Part shown: piece after piece, positions 20,201 through 34,900 of the stretch
Position numbering within the stretch: the stretch's first letter is position 1
Layout: every line of letters begins with the position of its first letter
NCBI RefSeq assembly: GCF_014839835.1
Contig: NC_071615.1
Span: 17,180,001-17,244,000 of the forward strand
Length of the DNA: 64,000 nucleotides
DNA from: Dryobates pubescens
Taxonomy: Eukaryota; Chordata; Aves; Piciformes; Picidae
Reading direction: 5' to 3'
Made by a program: the position numbers and the translations under genes
The notes under the pieces: model-generated
What the model was told of the DNA's origin: nothing
Databases searched by the model: none
Seen by the model: the letters and a program-made list of their open reading frames with translations, nothing else

Positions 20201-20464
20201 GAGGTGGGGCGAGCCGTCTGGCTGCGCTTCTCCCCGCCGCTGCCAGCCTCGGGCCCGCAGCCCAGCTTCATGGCACACCTGGCAGGCGCCATCGTGGGCA
20301 TCAGCATGGGGCTGACCATCCTGCGCAGCTACGAGGAGAGCCTGCAGGACCAGTGCGGCTGGTGGGTGCTGCTCCTCTCCTACGGCACCTTCCTGCTCTT
20401 CGCCGTCTTCTGGAACATCTTCGCCTACGACTTGCTGGGGGCACAGATCCCGCCCCCCCCGTAG
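14180..20464 (+). CDS. RHBDL1: Rhomboid-related protein 1 (intramembrane serine protease)
   Basis: RHBDL1 is a Golgi/secretory-pathway rhomboid of the RHBDL1-3 group that cleaves within membranes. Eight exons splice in phase: 14180-14218, 17386-17544, 17739-17963, 18479-18627, 18713-18825, 19049-19149, 20030-20090 and 20193-20464, giving 372 aa, the size of the shorter mammalian form. It starts [13 protein letters not shown]. An EF-hand-like segment follows ([14 protein letters not shown], about residues 14-27), then a basic linker and the rhomboid core with several membrane helices. The catalytic pair is intact: Ser246 in GGSGG and His311 in FMAHLAG. The [20 protein letters not shown] region contains the WR motif typical of rhomboids. 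Intron 1 is 3.2 kb and holds a large tandem array. The ATG was chosen because exon 1 ends exactly at a GTGAGA donor and matches the short family N-terminus. Confidence 0.97.
16050..17225. repeat. CACATGG-rich tandem array in RHBDL1 intron 1
   Basis: A degenerate array of words such as CACATGGCACAGGGCACC and CATGGCATGGGGTA. It has a higher-order pattern: the marker CATAGCCATGGCAC recurs at about 16160, 16279, 16434, 16589 and 16714, that is every 119-155 bases. The array contains dozens of CACATG E-box-like hexamers. Confidence 0.85.
18015..18235. repeat. 63-bp tandem repeat in RHBDL1 intron 3
   Basis: About 3.5 near-identical copies of a 63-bp unit beginning GGATGGGTGCCCCTG and ending GGAGGTCTGGGGCGGGCA. 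The low divergence suggests recent expansion. Confidence 0.9.
19155..19900. repeat. Degenerate GTGGCATCATGGGGTGGG repeat in RHBDL1 intron 6
   Basis: Imperfect copies of GGGTGGCATCATGGGGTGGG and CAGCATGGTGTGACATTG cover most of the intron between the exons ending at 19149 and starting at 20030. Confidence 0.75.
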
Positions 20465-20968
20465 CCCACGCTCTGCCCTCCCCCCCACCCTGGCACCCAC
20501 CCTTTGGGTTGTTTTTGTTGCGGTTCCGTCGCTCGCCGAGCCCGGTGGAGATCGGGGAGGGAGGGAGGTGCCCCCACGCGTGTGACATGGGGGCAGGCCA
20601 CCCACCCTCGCCCTGCCTGCCCCCTCGGTGCTAGCGAGCGCGTCGGGCACCCCCCCTCTCCCCCCACCATGGGCCGCATCCCCTCTCCCTCTCCCCTACA
20701 GACCCTGCCCAGCCCCCACCACCACCCCCGCTGTGCCCCCTCCCCAAAGGATGCTTCAGCTCCGCTGTGCCCCCTCGGGAAGGAGACAAGCAGGGAGGGG
20801 GATCTGGGGGGGGGATCCCTCTGCTTGCTTCTGTTAGCCCCCTCGCCGGGGTGGAGGGGTTGAGGGAAAGGAGGGGGGTGGGGGTGTGACTCGTTGCCCC
20901 TCACCCCAAGGACCTGCACTTTGAGCCGGACTGGTGCCAAAAGAGGAGGATTTATTTTTCTATGCCAA

Positions 20969-21014
20969 AATAAATATAAATAAAAGAAAAAAATAGGGGG
21001 TGGGGGATAATAAA
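20969..21014 (+). terminator. RHBDL1: Cluster of proximal poly(A) signals, RHBDL1
   Basis: AATAAA occurs at 20969-20974, 20979-20984 and 21009-21014 within an AT-rich patch (TATAAATAAAAGAAAAAAAT). Confidence 0.6.
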
Positions 21015-21260
21015 AGAGAGTAAGGGAGAGGCTGGGGAGAGCCCGGAGGCTGGGCTGAGACTGGCACAACTCATGGCAGCAGACCCTCCTCCCCACACAC
21101 ATCCCCTTGCCCACCCTTGTTTCCCCTCCCCTCGCTTTGCTGCCCTCCCCACAGCGGGGGCTCGCCCCAGGATGAGGGCGCGGGGGGTGGGAAATAAACC
21201 CAACCCCGCCCCAACCTCCCCTCCCCCCCCCGGGGCCCCTCCAGACCTTTTTGGAGTATA

Positions 21261-21266
21261 AATAAA
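21261..21266 (+). terminator. RHBDL1: Distal poly(A) signal, RHBDL1
   Basis: AATAAA in the context GAGTATAAATAAATATTTTG, followed by GTGTCTCTGAGG. A further AATAAA lies at 21193-21198. This is the likely main 3' end. Confidence 0.6.
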
Positions 21267-21290
21267 TATTTTGCACACTGCCCGAGCCTG

Positions 21291-22300
21291 TGTCTCTGAG
21301 GAGGGGCACCCCTGGCATCCCCCCCGCCCCCGACCCCGCAACCCCAGCCCTGCTGGCTCGATGCGGGTGGGCACAGGGCGGGGGGCGGGCAGCCGGGAAT
21401 GGGAGTTACTGGAGCAGAAGACTCCGGGATGCGTGAAACGGCACCCGGGGCGGGGGTGGGCGCGGGGGGGTGTGATAAGGGGTGCGGGGCTGCGTGTGTC
21501 TGGGAAGTCAAGACCCCCCGCTCCCCAGCCTCGCATGCTCCAAGCGCACCCCCCCGCTCTGGCTGCAGGCAGCCAAACGACCCCCCCGCCCCCGCCCCTG
21601 CCCCGCATCCCTTCTGTCTGCACTCAATTCACGCCTCCCTCCAGGCGGCACCGCCCCTCCCCCACTCCGTACCCCCATCCAGCCCCTCCCCCCCCGCTAT
21701 GTGTCTTCCACCACACCCTGTACCTCCCCATGGCCTCCCTTTAAGTCTTGTGTCCTCATTCACCCTCTCCCACCCTTCTACAGCCCCCCCATCAAACCCC
21801 AGATCCTCGCTGTACCCCACACCCTCCCATCCAGACCCCCCCATGCCCCTGCACCCCAAAACCCTCTTCAGTCCGACCTCCCTATCCAGCCCCCTCCCAT
21901 CAAATCTCACACTCATCTGTATCCCTCACCGCACACCCCCAGCCCCCCTTCCACTCCCACCGCCGCATTTACCCTCTCTTACCCTTCTGCAGCGCCCCCG
22001 TCAAACCCCAAGCCTCCCTTGTACCCCTGCACCTCATCCAGCCCCACACCGTCACTGCACCCCCAGGCTCCCCGCTCCCCTCCCTCCTTCTACTCCCATC
22101 CCCCCATTTACCCTCTCCCACCCTTCTGCACCCCCTTCCCATCCAACCCCGGACTCACCCCATATCCCCACACCCCCGCCAGCCCCACATCCCCTGCACC
22201 CCCTTCATGCTCCCCAAACCCTCCTCCTACCCCGCGTCCGTGCATCCAATCCCCCAGCCCAGCCCTTAACCTGTGTCCCGCCCCCTCCCCCAGCCCCGCC
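21291..22300. other. RHBDL1-STUB1 intergenic C-rich region
   Basis: A strongly C-rich, G-poor + strand. The phrase TTTACCCTCTCCCACCCTTC recurs in variants at about 21763, 21967 and 22107, so it is a degenerate long-period repeat. No exon was recognised, and the long + strand frames are proline-rich composition artefacts. Confidence 0.6.
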
Positions 22301-22309
22301 CCTGAGACC

Positions 22310-22761
22310 GCAGTTACCAATCCCAATCCACACCCTCCTGTCCCAGACTCCACTGTCATTGGCCCTGTCTGTCTATCCATCAGCCCTCTACACCAATCAC
22401 AGACTCTTTCTCTTCACACCCCGGACCCATCCTCGCCCTCTCTGTGAAGACACGCCTCCTCCCTTACCACGCCCCAACGTCCAGTCCCCGCCTCTCTTTG
22501 GCTCCACCCACCCGTCATTCCCGCCCACCAGCCACAGACTCCGCCCCTGCACCTCGGCTCCCGCCCCCTGGGCTGACCCTGCCGGCTCCGTCCCCGCCCC
22601 CGGCGCGTTGCCGGCGCCGCCCCGCGGCAGCCCGGCCCCGGAAGCGGCGCGGCGGGGGTGGGGGTGGCGGCGGCGGCTGTCGCAGTGCGCGGCCGGAGCC
22701 AGCGGAGCCGCCGGCCCCAGCGGGCCAGGCCAGGCCGGGCCGGGCCGGGCCGGGTGGTGCC
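22310..22761 (+). promoter_or_regulatory. STUB1: STUB1 promoter and 5'UTR
   Basis: Four CCAAT boxes lie within about 80 bp: CCAAT at 22317-22321, 22323-22327 and 22393-22397, and inverted ATTGG at 22358-22362. They are followed by several CCGCCCC Sp1-type sites and a dense CpG stretch up to the ATG at 22762. A multi-CCAAT, TATA-less layout fits a housekeeping gene. Confidence 0.65.
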
Positions 22762-26781
<4,020 letters not shown>

Positions 26782-26789
26782 GGGGCGGC

Positions 26790-27565
26790 GCTGCCCCGTG
26801 GCACGGCTGGCACAGCGCTGGCTCCCTGCCCTCCTCGCTGCCCCGTGGCACGGCTGGCACGGCGCTGGCTCCCTGCCCTCCTCGCTGCCCTGTGGCACAG
26901 CGCTGGCTCCCTGCCCTCCTCGCTGCCCTGTGGCACGGTGCTGGCTCCCTGCCCTCCTCGCTGCCCCGTGGCACGGCTGGCACGGCGCTGGCTCCCTGCC
27001 CTCCTCGCTGCCCCGTGGCACGGCTGGCGCGGCGCTGGCTCCCTGCCCTCCTTGCTGCCCCGTGGCACGGCTGGCACGGTGCTGGCTCCCTGCCCTCCTC
27101 GCTGCCCTGTGGCACGGCTGGCACGGTGCTGGCTCCCTGCCCTCCTCGCTGCCCTGTGGCACGGTGCTGGCTCCCTGCCCTCCTCGCTGCCCTGTGGCAC
27201 GGTGCTGGCTCCCTGCCCTCCTCGCTGCCCCGTGGCACGGTGCTGGCTCCCTGCCCTCCTCGCTGCCCCGTGGCATGGCCGGTGCGGCGCTGGCTCCCTG
27301 CCCTCCTCGCTGCCCCGTGGCACGGCCGGTGCGGCGCTGGCTCCCTGCCCTCCTCGCTGCCCCGTGGCACGGCTGGCGCGGCGCTGGCTCCCTGCCCTCC
27401 TCGCTGCCCTGTGGCACGGTGCTGGCTCCCTGCCCTCCTCGCTGCCCCTCGGCACGGGGCTGGCTCCCTGCCCTCCTCGCTGCCCTGTGGCACGGGGCTG
27501 GCTCCCTGCCCTCCTCGCTGCCCCTCGGCACGGGGCTGGCTCCCTGCCCTCCTCGCTGCCCAGGC
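26790..27565. repeat. 38/47-bp minisatellite in the STUB1 3'UTR
   Basis: About 18 copies of GGCTCCCTGCCCTCCTCGCT followed by GCCCCGTGGCACGG. A roughly 9-bp CTGGCACGG module is present or absent, giving 47- or 38-bp units. The array begins about ten bases after the STUB1 stop codon. It is stop-free in all six frames through its core. Confidence 0.95.
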
Positions 27566-28242
27566 TGCCCGCACAGCCAGCTGGAGCGAGGCCCCGTCGC
27601 CATCTCCCCTCCCTCAGGAGCCCCAGGGGCAGCCAGCTGGGCACCGAGGCTCCCTGGGGTCCGGCTCCGGGCGGTCCGCAGTGCTGGGAGGGAGCCCTGG
27701 CAGGAGCTGGCAGGAGGCAGCCCTGAAGGCCTTGCCCCCACCCTCACCCCCCACAGAGCAGGGTCCTCCCTGGCTCTGGCAGCTGCTGCTCCCCAGAGCT
27801 TGTGCCCTGCCCCAGGGAGGGGCTGTGAGGAGCTTGCTGGGGTGGTGCCCTCTCCGTGAGCGTTGGTGTTGCCTCTTCCTCCCAGCTCCAAGGTTGGGTC
27901 TTCTCCTCCTTGTAAATAGCCACTCGTGGGGGAGGGAAACCAGCAAGATTCCAACTCTTCTCCAGCTTTCCCTGGGAGACAACTGCTCCCAGGGCCGGAA
28001 GGGGCTGGCTGCTGGCCCACCAGGGCCGTGGGTCCTTGGGAACAGCCACCTGGGGTTGAAGATCTGCTTCCTGTGAATGAAATCCCTTCCAACCCAAGAC
28101 AAAACCCACCCAGCCCACAGCCCTGTGGCCCCCGGTGGCTGCAGCAGCTTGGGCACAGCCTGCCTGGCTTCCGAGCGTCCCCTGGGGGTTTGCCAAGGGC
28201 AAAGAAACAACAAAATAGAGAGAGAAAAATGTAAGAATCAGC

Positions 28243-28248
28243 AATAAA
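28243..28248 (+). terminator. STUB1: Poly(A) signal for STUB1
   Basis: AATAAA in the context AATCAGCAATAAATGGGG, followed by an A-run and a GTGG-rich stretch. Confidence 0.65.
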
Positions 28249-28394
28249 TGGGGAAAAAAAAACAGAGCTGGAGTGGTTCCTGCTGCTGAGCTTTGTGCAG
28301 GGCAGGGGCTGGCTTGGGAGCTGCTGTTGGCCCTTCGGGAGGTTTGAGCCTCTGCTGCTCCCCAGCCTGCCTACAGGGGCTGGGAGCATCCCAG

Positions 28395-29420
28395 CAGCCT
28401 GGGGCTGGAAGGGGGCTCTGGAGCTCACCCACCCAAGCCCTGCTCCAGCAGGGCACCCACAGCACCCTGCCCAGCAGCACAGTGCCCAGGGGGGGTTGGA
28501 AGCTCTCCACACCAGGACACTCCACAACCTCTCTGGGCAGCCTGCTCCAGGCCTCCAGCAGCCTCACCCCAAACAACTTTCTCCTCCTGCTCAGCTCCAA
28601 CCTCCTGCCTGACACTTGCTGCCCCTTGCCCCTTGTGCTGGCCCTGGGCAGCACTCAGCAGAGCCTGGCCCCAGCCTTTTGCCCCCCACAGCTCCTTTAG
28701 CTCTTGCTGAGCATTGCTCAGCTGCCCTCTGGGGCTGCTCTTCTGCAGGCTCTCAGCCCCAGGGCTCTCAGCCTTTGCTGCTCCCAGAGCTGCTCCAGGC
28801 CCCTCAGCAGCTCTGCAGCCTGCCCTGGACTCTCCAGCAGTTTCCTGACTCTCCTGACCTGGGGAGCCCAGAACTGGGACTCCAGTTGTGGCCTTGTTAG
28901 GACAGAGTGGGAGGAGAACCTCCCTTGCCCTGCTGACCACACTCTTCCTCATGACCCCCCCCCCCCAGAGCACCTTTGGCCTCCTTGGCCCCAAGGGTGC
29001 ATTTCTGGCTCCTGGGGAACTTGTGCCCCAGCACTCCCAGGTCTTTCTCCATGGAGCTGCTTCTCAGCAGGTCCTCCCTCACCTGCCCTGCTGCAGGAGG
29101 TTGTTCCTCCCTGTGGGCAGGACCCTACCCCTGCCCTGCTTGAGCTTCATGAGGTTCCCTTCACCCAGCTCTCATCCTGGGCAGGTCTCACAGCCTGCTG
29201 TGGTGTCAGCCACTGCTCCTGGTTTGGCAGCTGTGTAGCCTGGCTGAGGGTCTGCTCCATGCTTTCATCCAGGTTGCAGAGGAAGATGCTGAACAAAACT
29301 AGTTCCACACCCAAGCCCTGGGAACAGCACAAGCTCCAGGCCTCCACCTGGGCCCTGCACTGCTGATCACAACCCTCTGAGCTCTTTCCTTCAGTCAGGT
29401 CTCAACCTGTCCCCTCATCT
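28395..29420 (-). mobile_element. CR1 LINE copy between STUB1 and JMJD8
   Basis: Long antisense CR1. It contains TGGAAGCTCTCCACACCAGG, TGGGCAGCCTGCTCCAGGCC, ACAACTTTCTCCTCCTGCTC and, further 5' in element terms, GAAGATGCTGAACAAAACTA. The first part is near-identical to the copies at 5215-5705 and 42500-43000, in inverted orientation. It fills the gap between the two convergent genes. Confidence 0.85.
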
Positions 29421-29593
29421 GACTCACCCTGAGCCTGCCTACCAGGATGGTTTAGGAGACAGCAGCTGGAGGCTCTCTGATGTTGAGGCAGGCACTGCCC
29501 TCCCCTCACCTACCAGACAGCTCAGGACTCCATGCTGAGCACTCCTGGCCCCCTGGGGGCAGAGCAGGGCATAAAGTGCTTTGGTAGAACAAC

Positions 29594-29599
29594 TTTAAT
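29594..29599 (-). terminator. JMJD8: Poly(A) signal for JMJD8
   Basis: TTTAAT on the + strand, i.e. ATTAAA on the transcribed strand, 185 bases beyond the JMJD8 stop codon and followed in transcript sense by GTTGTTCTACC. Confidence 0.6.
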
Positions 29600-29783
29600 G
29601 GAAGGGGGCAGATAAAAACCAGTAAGCCCCAGAACTTCCTCCGCTGCTTAGTGCCAGCAGCGGTAGCTGAGGAGGTGGCTGCGGGCACCGCCCTTTCCTG
29701 GCCGCAGCAGGGCCAGAGCTGCCGCCCTGGCAGGGTCTCACCACGCTTGTGATGGGGGTGGCACATCCTTGGCCTTGCCAGCT

Positions 29784-31565
29784 CTAGCCCAGGAAGGTGG
29801 AGATGAAGACACTGGTGTCCAGGTTGAGCGTGGCGTGCCACCAGCGGTCCGGGAAGTACAGCACCTGCGGGAGAGGGGCCGCGGGTGTGTGCCCCCAGCC
29901 AGGGCAGCACGGCCCCAGGATGCCAGGGGCTGGCTGCCGACAGGCCGCACTCACCTCCCCGGGGCGCAGGGTGCACTCCAGCGGCCGCTGTGCCAGGGGC
30001 AGCGTGGGGTAGGTGTGGTGGAGCCAGGCCAGGGTGGTCTCGTTGGGGTGGAAGTGGGGAGTCCGATCCGGGGGGTACAGGAACCAGCGCTGCAAAACAC
30101 TGCCCATGGGGACACCTCCCCACCACGTCCCCTCCAGCCCCTCCTGGAGCTGGGGCTTCACCACCCTGCCACGGCTGGGGACAGCTGGTGAGGCCTTACC
30201 CCCACCCCAGAGCCGGAGTCTCACCTTCCTGCCAAAGATCACCTCGGAGTAACCAGGCCCATGCCAGTGGAAGGGGACACCTGAGCCTGAGCCTGTGGTG
30301 GGAGTGTGTGTGGGGGTGATACTGGGGACACTCCCCCCTCAGTCCCACACTGAAGCTCCTCCCCGTGCCCACCACCCCCTCCACCAGACCCACCTGCAAC
30401 GCCAAAGCTGTAGGCAGGGCTGGTGCCAGGGATGCGGAATGGGGGCGCCACGTACTGCTGGAAGAGGTGACCCCACTCGGTGAAGTTGTTGTCCCCGAAG
30501 AAGTAGAGGGTGTCTGGGGGAGGGGACAGGACATGGGCATGGATGACACCGCTGGGGTGGGGGGTGGGGGGTGCCAGCACTGAGATACTCACCGCTGCCC
30601 AGCTGGGCTGGGTCCTGCGGCTTCAGCAGCTGCTCCACATACTCCTGGAAGGGCACATCCACTGCGGGCACAGAGAGCTGGGGGGGGCCGTGCCAGTACC
30701 CCCGGGGCAGGGGGAACGTGGGGGTGGCCGTGCCAGTACCCCCGGGGCAGGGGGAACGGGGGGTGGCCGTGCCGGTACCCCCGGGGCAGGGGGAACGGGG
30801 GGTGGCCGTGCCGGTACTGAGCCAAGCCCTCACCTTTGCGGTACGAGTAGGTGTTGGCAGTGCTGAGCCGCACCGGGCGGGCCCCAAAAGCCGCCAGCAG
30901 CTTCTCCCGGGTGCAGAGGGAACGGAAGGCCTGGGAAGGGAAAGGAAACAGCGCGACCAGGATGCTGCCACCGCCGGTACCGGGACACAGCGGCGTGCTG
31001 TCTCCCAACCCTCCGTGAACAACCCCGGTCCCTGCCCTGGCACTCACCGAGTTGTCCGTGACCCCGCGGAGGATGACCGGCCGGGAGAAGGCGAACCTAG
31101 GGGAGAGCATCGCACCGGGACCCGTCTCAACCCCTTTTCCCCCGGGGCAGCGGGGGGAATCCCATTCCCTCGGCACCTACCCAGCAGACCGGGACCCCCA
31201 CCCTTAATCCTCCGGTACCCTGCCCAGGGCACCGGGACCTGCCCCAATCCCTCCCCACCGGCTCTGCTCCCGGGCGAGCGCCCGCCCGTACCGCTGCAGG
31301 AAGAGGGAGTAAGTGAGGGAAGCATCAACCCGCTCCACGGTGCACCGCTCCTCCTCCGGCACCGTGCCCGCCAGCCTGCAAGGGGAAGCTCAGCTCGGCA
31401 CGGGGCCCGGCACGGGGCTTAGTACCAACACAGCTACTCCCGTCCTTACCAGCCGCCGTCCGGCGGGTCGGTGCCGCCCGGAGCCCTGGCCCGGGCCAGG
31501 GGCAGCAGGGGCAGCAGCGGCAGCAGCAGCGAGAGCAGCGGCCGGCGCCGCCGCGCCGCCGCCAT
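29784..31565 (-). CDS. JMJD8: JmjC domain-containing protein 8 (ER lumen)
   Basis: JMJD8 is a small JmjC-only protein of the ER lumen, linked in the literature to NF-kB signalling and metabolism. Nine exons on the minus strand splice in phase: 31450-31565, 31292-31375, 31048-31096, 30834-30930, 30593-30661, 30394-30513, 30225-30280, 29955-30089 and 29784-29864, giving 268 aa. The N-terminus MAAARRRRPLLSLLLPLLPL is a clear signal peptide. The JmjC fold segments are LRGVTDNS, RLSTANTYSYRK, LYFFGDNNFTEW, PFHWHGPGYSEVIFGRKRWF and GEVLYFPDRWWHATLNLDTS. At the first iron-ligand position it reads H-W-H rather than the classical HxD/E, as in the family, so catalysis is uncertain. The gene is very compact, with all introns under 200 bp. 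Its ATG lies only about 270 bases from the WDR24 poly(A) signal. Confidence 0.96.
30683..30820. repeat. 39-bp tandem repeat in a JMJD8 intron
   Basis: About 3.5 copies of a 39-40-bp unit: GGGGTGGCCGTGCCGGTACC then CCCGGGGCAGGGGGAACG. It fills the intron between the exons at 30593-30661 and 30834-30930. Confidence 0.9.
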
Positions 31566-31830
31566 AGGGGAGCGGGAGCGGAGCGGCAGCAGCGCCGGCA
31601 GCGCACTACGCTTCCCGGCATGCACCGCGGCCGCGCCGCCGCTGGCCGGGAGCCGTGCGACGGAGGCCCGCAGGGGCCAAGTGTTTGCGGGGCGACGCCA
31701 CAAAGGGAGCGCAGCCAAGGCAGAGCCCACAGCGTGCGAGAGCGGCGGCAGCACTGGGGCGCAGCTCTCCCGGTGACCCCCGCAGGGAGGTTAAGCAAAG
31801 ACAAGAAGCACAGCGCACTGCAGCTGCTGG
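31566..31830 (-). promoter_or_regulatory. JMJD8: JMJD8 promoter/5'UTR, overlapping the WDR24 3' flank
   Basis: A CpG-rich stretch lies between the JMJD8 ATG (31565) and the WDR24 poly(A) signal (31838). It includes GCGGCCGCGCCGCCGCTGG near 31630. Both genes read leftward, so JMJD8 must start inside the WDR24 termination zone. Confidence 0.55.
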
Positions 31831-31837
31831 GTTCGGT

Positions 31838-31843
31838 TTTAAT
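31838..31843 (-). terminator. WDR24: Poly(A) signal for WDR24
   Basis: TTTAAT on + (ATTAAA on the transcribed strand), about 130 bases past the WDR24 stop codon at 31974-31976. Confidence 0.55.
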
Positions 31844-31973
31844 CCAGTACAAAAGGCGCAGGTGGGGCCCTATTTACACTAATAAATACAGGGCGGGGCA
31901 GGCAGGGCATCCTGCCCTCGCCCACCCCTGCCTGCCCCCGCCCCCGGGGCCAGCTTCCCGGCTGCCGAGGGGC

Positions 31974-34900
31974 TCAGGTGTACTCGCAGAGGTGGCCGCA
32001 GCCAGCAGGGCAGTGGGAGCTGGTCTCCAGCCACTTCATGATGTGCTGGAGGTGGCCACCGTGGCTGCACCCCTGGCACCAGACGAAGAGCCCCTTCACC
32101 ACGTGGTGACAGACGGCACACATGCTGGCACACTGCCGACACCTGCACCAGGGAGGAGGGAGAGCATCAGGGGGGCAGCCAGGGGGCTCAGGAAATCATT
32201 CTGGTTGGAAATCGAGATCAGTCAGTCCTGCCACCCACCCAACCCCACCATGGACACCCAACCATGGCCCCAAAGGCCATGGCCACAGGTTCTCCACCAC
32301 CTCCCTGGGCAGCCTGTGCCAGGCCCTGATCCCTCTGGCAGCAAAGAAATATTTCTTCCTCTCCAACCTAACCCTCCCCTGGCAGAGTTTCAGGCCATTG
32401 CCCCTCCTTCTGTCACCTGAGCCTAGGGAGCAGAGCCCAAGCCCCAGCTGGCTGCAGTCTCCTCTCAGGGAGCTGCAGAGAGCAAGGAGGTCTCCCTCAG
32501 TCTCCTCCAGGCTCAACCCCCCCAGCTCCCTCAGCTGCTCCTCCCCAGCCCTCTTCTCCAGACCCTTCCTCAGCTTTGTTGCCCTTCTCTGGACCTGCTC
32601 CAGCTCCTCAATGCCTTTTTTGGGGTGAGGACCCAGAACTGAGCCCAGGAGTCAAGCTGTGGCCTCCCCAGAGGCACAATCCCTGCCCTGCTCCTGCTGG
32701 CCACACTATTGCTGCTCGAGGCCAGGCTGCTGGTGCCTCTCTTGCCCACCTGGGCACTCCCTGGCTCCTCTTCAGCTGATGTCACCCACAACCCCCAGGT
32801 CCTTTTCCACCAGTTTGCAGCCACTCTGCCCCCAGCCTGGAGTCTTCCTGCAGTTGTTGTGACCAAGTGCATCACTCAACACTCGTTGAACCTCATCCCC
32901 TTGGCCTCAGCCATGGCTCCAGCCTGGCCAGGTCTCTTTACAGAGCCTTCCTACCCTCCAGCAGATCAACCCTGCCACCCAATTTAGTGTTGTCTGCAAA
33001 CTTTCTGAGGCACCAAGGCCATCCCCCTGCCCTTGCATCCCTTCTGGGGCTCCTCTTGGTGACCAGAGTATGGTCCCCCAGCTCCCTGCCCTCACCTGTC
33101 ACAGATCCAGCCCCGGTTGCTCATGGGCCTCTTGCAGTTGCTGCAGTTGATGTGCAGGGTGGTGGAGGCCTGGTTGAGGCAGTTGATAGCACGGCAGGTG
33201 CTCAGCTTGATCACCTCATTGGAGATGTTCCAGAGCTGGAAGCGCTGCAGCAGGTCGATGTAGGATGTGTACCAATGCTCCTGGGGATGGTCACAAACAG
33301 CTCAACCTCAGCATTCCCCCCAGACTCCCCTTGGGAGCACAGCTCTGTGTCCCCAAGGCAGGGGGAACTGCTCTGTGGTGCTGGGCAAATCAACAAGCTA
33401 AGGCCACTTAGCCCTGGGGACACCACCTCTGGGTCTCTACCAGGACTGGTGGTAGAGCAGCCAGCGAGCTACCAGGGCTCCTGGATTTGCCCACCCAGGC
33501 TTAGAGCAGGCCTGGCAGGAGCTGGAGGAGAGGGGAGGTGTCCCAGGCAAGATACCATCACGTTGGGATCCACCACCTCTGGGTCTGTCAAGATAGGTGG
33601 CAGAGCAGGCAGTGAGCTTCCAGGGCTCCTGGAGCTGCCCACCCTGGGCTAGAGCAGGCCTGAGAGGGGAGGCACCCAGAACCCAGGCAAGATCCCTTCT
33701 GTTGGGATGCACCTTGGTGGGACCCAGAAGTGCTGCACGTGGCAGGGTCACTGCCCCAGGGGTCAGCAGGAGGGAGATTCCTGTGGCAAGCAGGCAGGCA
33801 GGGAGGGAGGGAAGCAGGGGAGGGAGCCAAGGAGGGAGGGAGGCAGGCAGGGCAGGGAGGGAGGGGAGGTGGGCAGGCAGGGAGGGGAGGGAGGGGAGGC
33901 GGGCAGGGAGGCAGGGGAGGAGAGGGAGGCAGGGGAGGAGAGGGAGGCAGGGGAGGAGAGGGAGGCAGGGGAGGCAGGGAGGCAGGGGAGGCAGGGAGGC
34001 AGGGAGGGGAGGGAGGCAGGGAGGGGAGGGAGGCAGGGAGGGGAGGGAGGCAGGGCAGGTGGGCGGGCAGGGAGGGGAGGGAGGCAGGGAGGCAGGGCAG
34101 GTGGGCGGGCAGGGAGGGGAGGGGAGACGGGCAGGGAGGGAGGGGAGGCAGGGGAGGAGAGGGAGACAGGGGAGGAGAGGGAGGCAGGGGAGGAGAGGGA
34201 GGCAGGGGAGGAGAGGGAGGCAGGGGAGGTGGGCGGGCAGGGAGGGGAGGGAGGCAGGGAGGCAGGGGAGGTGGGCAGGCAGGGAGGGGAGGGAGGCAGG
34301 GCAGGTGGGCGGGCAGGGAGGGGAGGGAGGTGGGCGGGCAGGGAGGGGAGGGAGGCAGGGCAGGTGGGCAGGCAGGGAGGGGAGGGAGGCAGGGCAGGTG
34401 GGCGGGCAGGGAGGGGAGGGAGGCAGGGCAGGTGGGCGGGCAGGGAGGGGAGGGAGGCAGGGCAGGTGGGCGGGCAGGGAGGGGAGGGAGGCAGGGCAGG
34501 TGGGCGGGCAGGGAGGGGAGGGAGGTGGGCGGGCAGGGAGGGGAGGGGAGGGAGGCAGGGAGGGGAGGGAGGCAGGGCAGGTGGGCAGGGAGGGGAGGGA
34601 GGCAGGGCAGGTGGGCGGGCAGGGAGGGGAGGGGAGGGAGGCGGGCGGGCGGTGCCCCCGGCGCACCTGCGTCTGGTCGTCGATCTCCCTGCGGATGCGG
34701 TCGCCCAGCACCACCAGCACAGACACGGCGGTCTGCACGTCGCCCTGCTCGGCGTAGAAGCGCAGCGTGTCGCGCACGATGGGGCTGAAGAAGTCGGGGG
34801 GCAGGCGGCTCTCGTAGAGCGAGTGCGAGATGGAGATCAGCGAGAAGGACTCCACGGGGGTCAGCGACACAGTCTCGGCCTCGTTGCCGCTGACGTGGGG

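Larger units (their letters stand above)
20465..21290 (+). other. RHBDL1: RHBDL1 3'UTR
   Basis: This follows TAG at 20462-20464. It is GC-rich with CACCC runs, then an AT-rich end carrying several poly(A) signals. No coding potential was seen. Confidence 0.7.
26782..28262 (+). other. STUB1: STUB1 3'UTR
   Basis: This runs from after TGA at 26779-26781 to the poly(A) signal at 28243. More than half is a minisatellite; the rest is unique GC-rich sequence with an AT-rich end. Confidence 0.65.
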
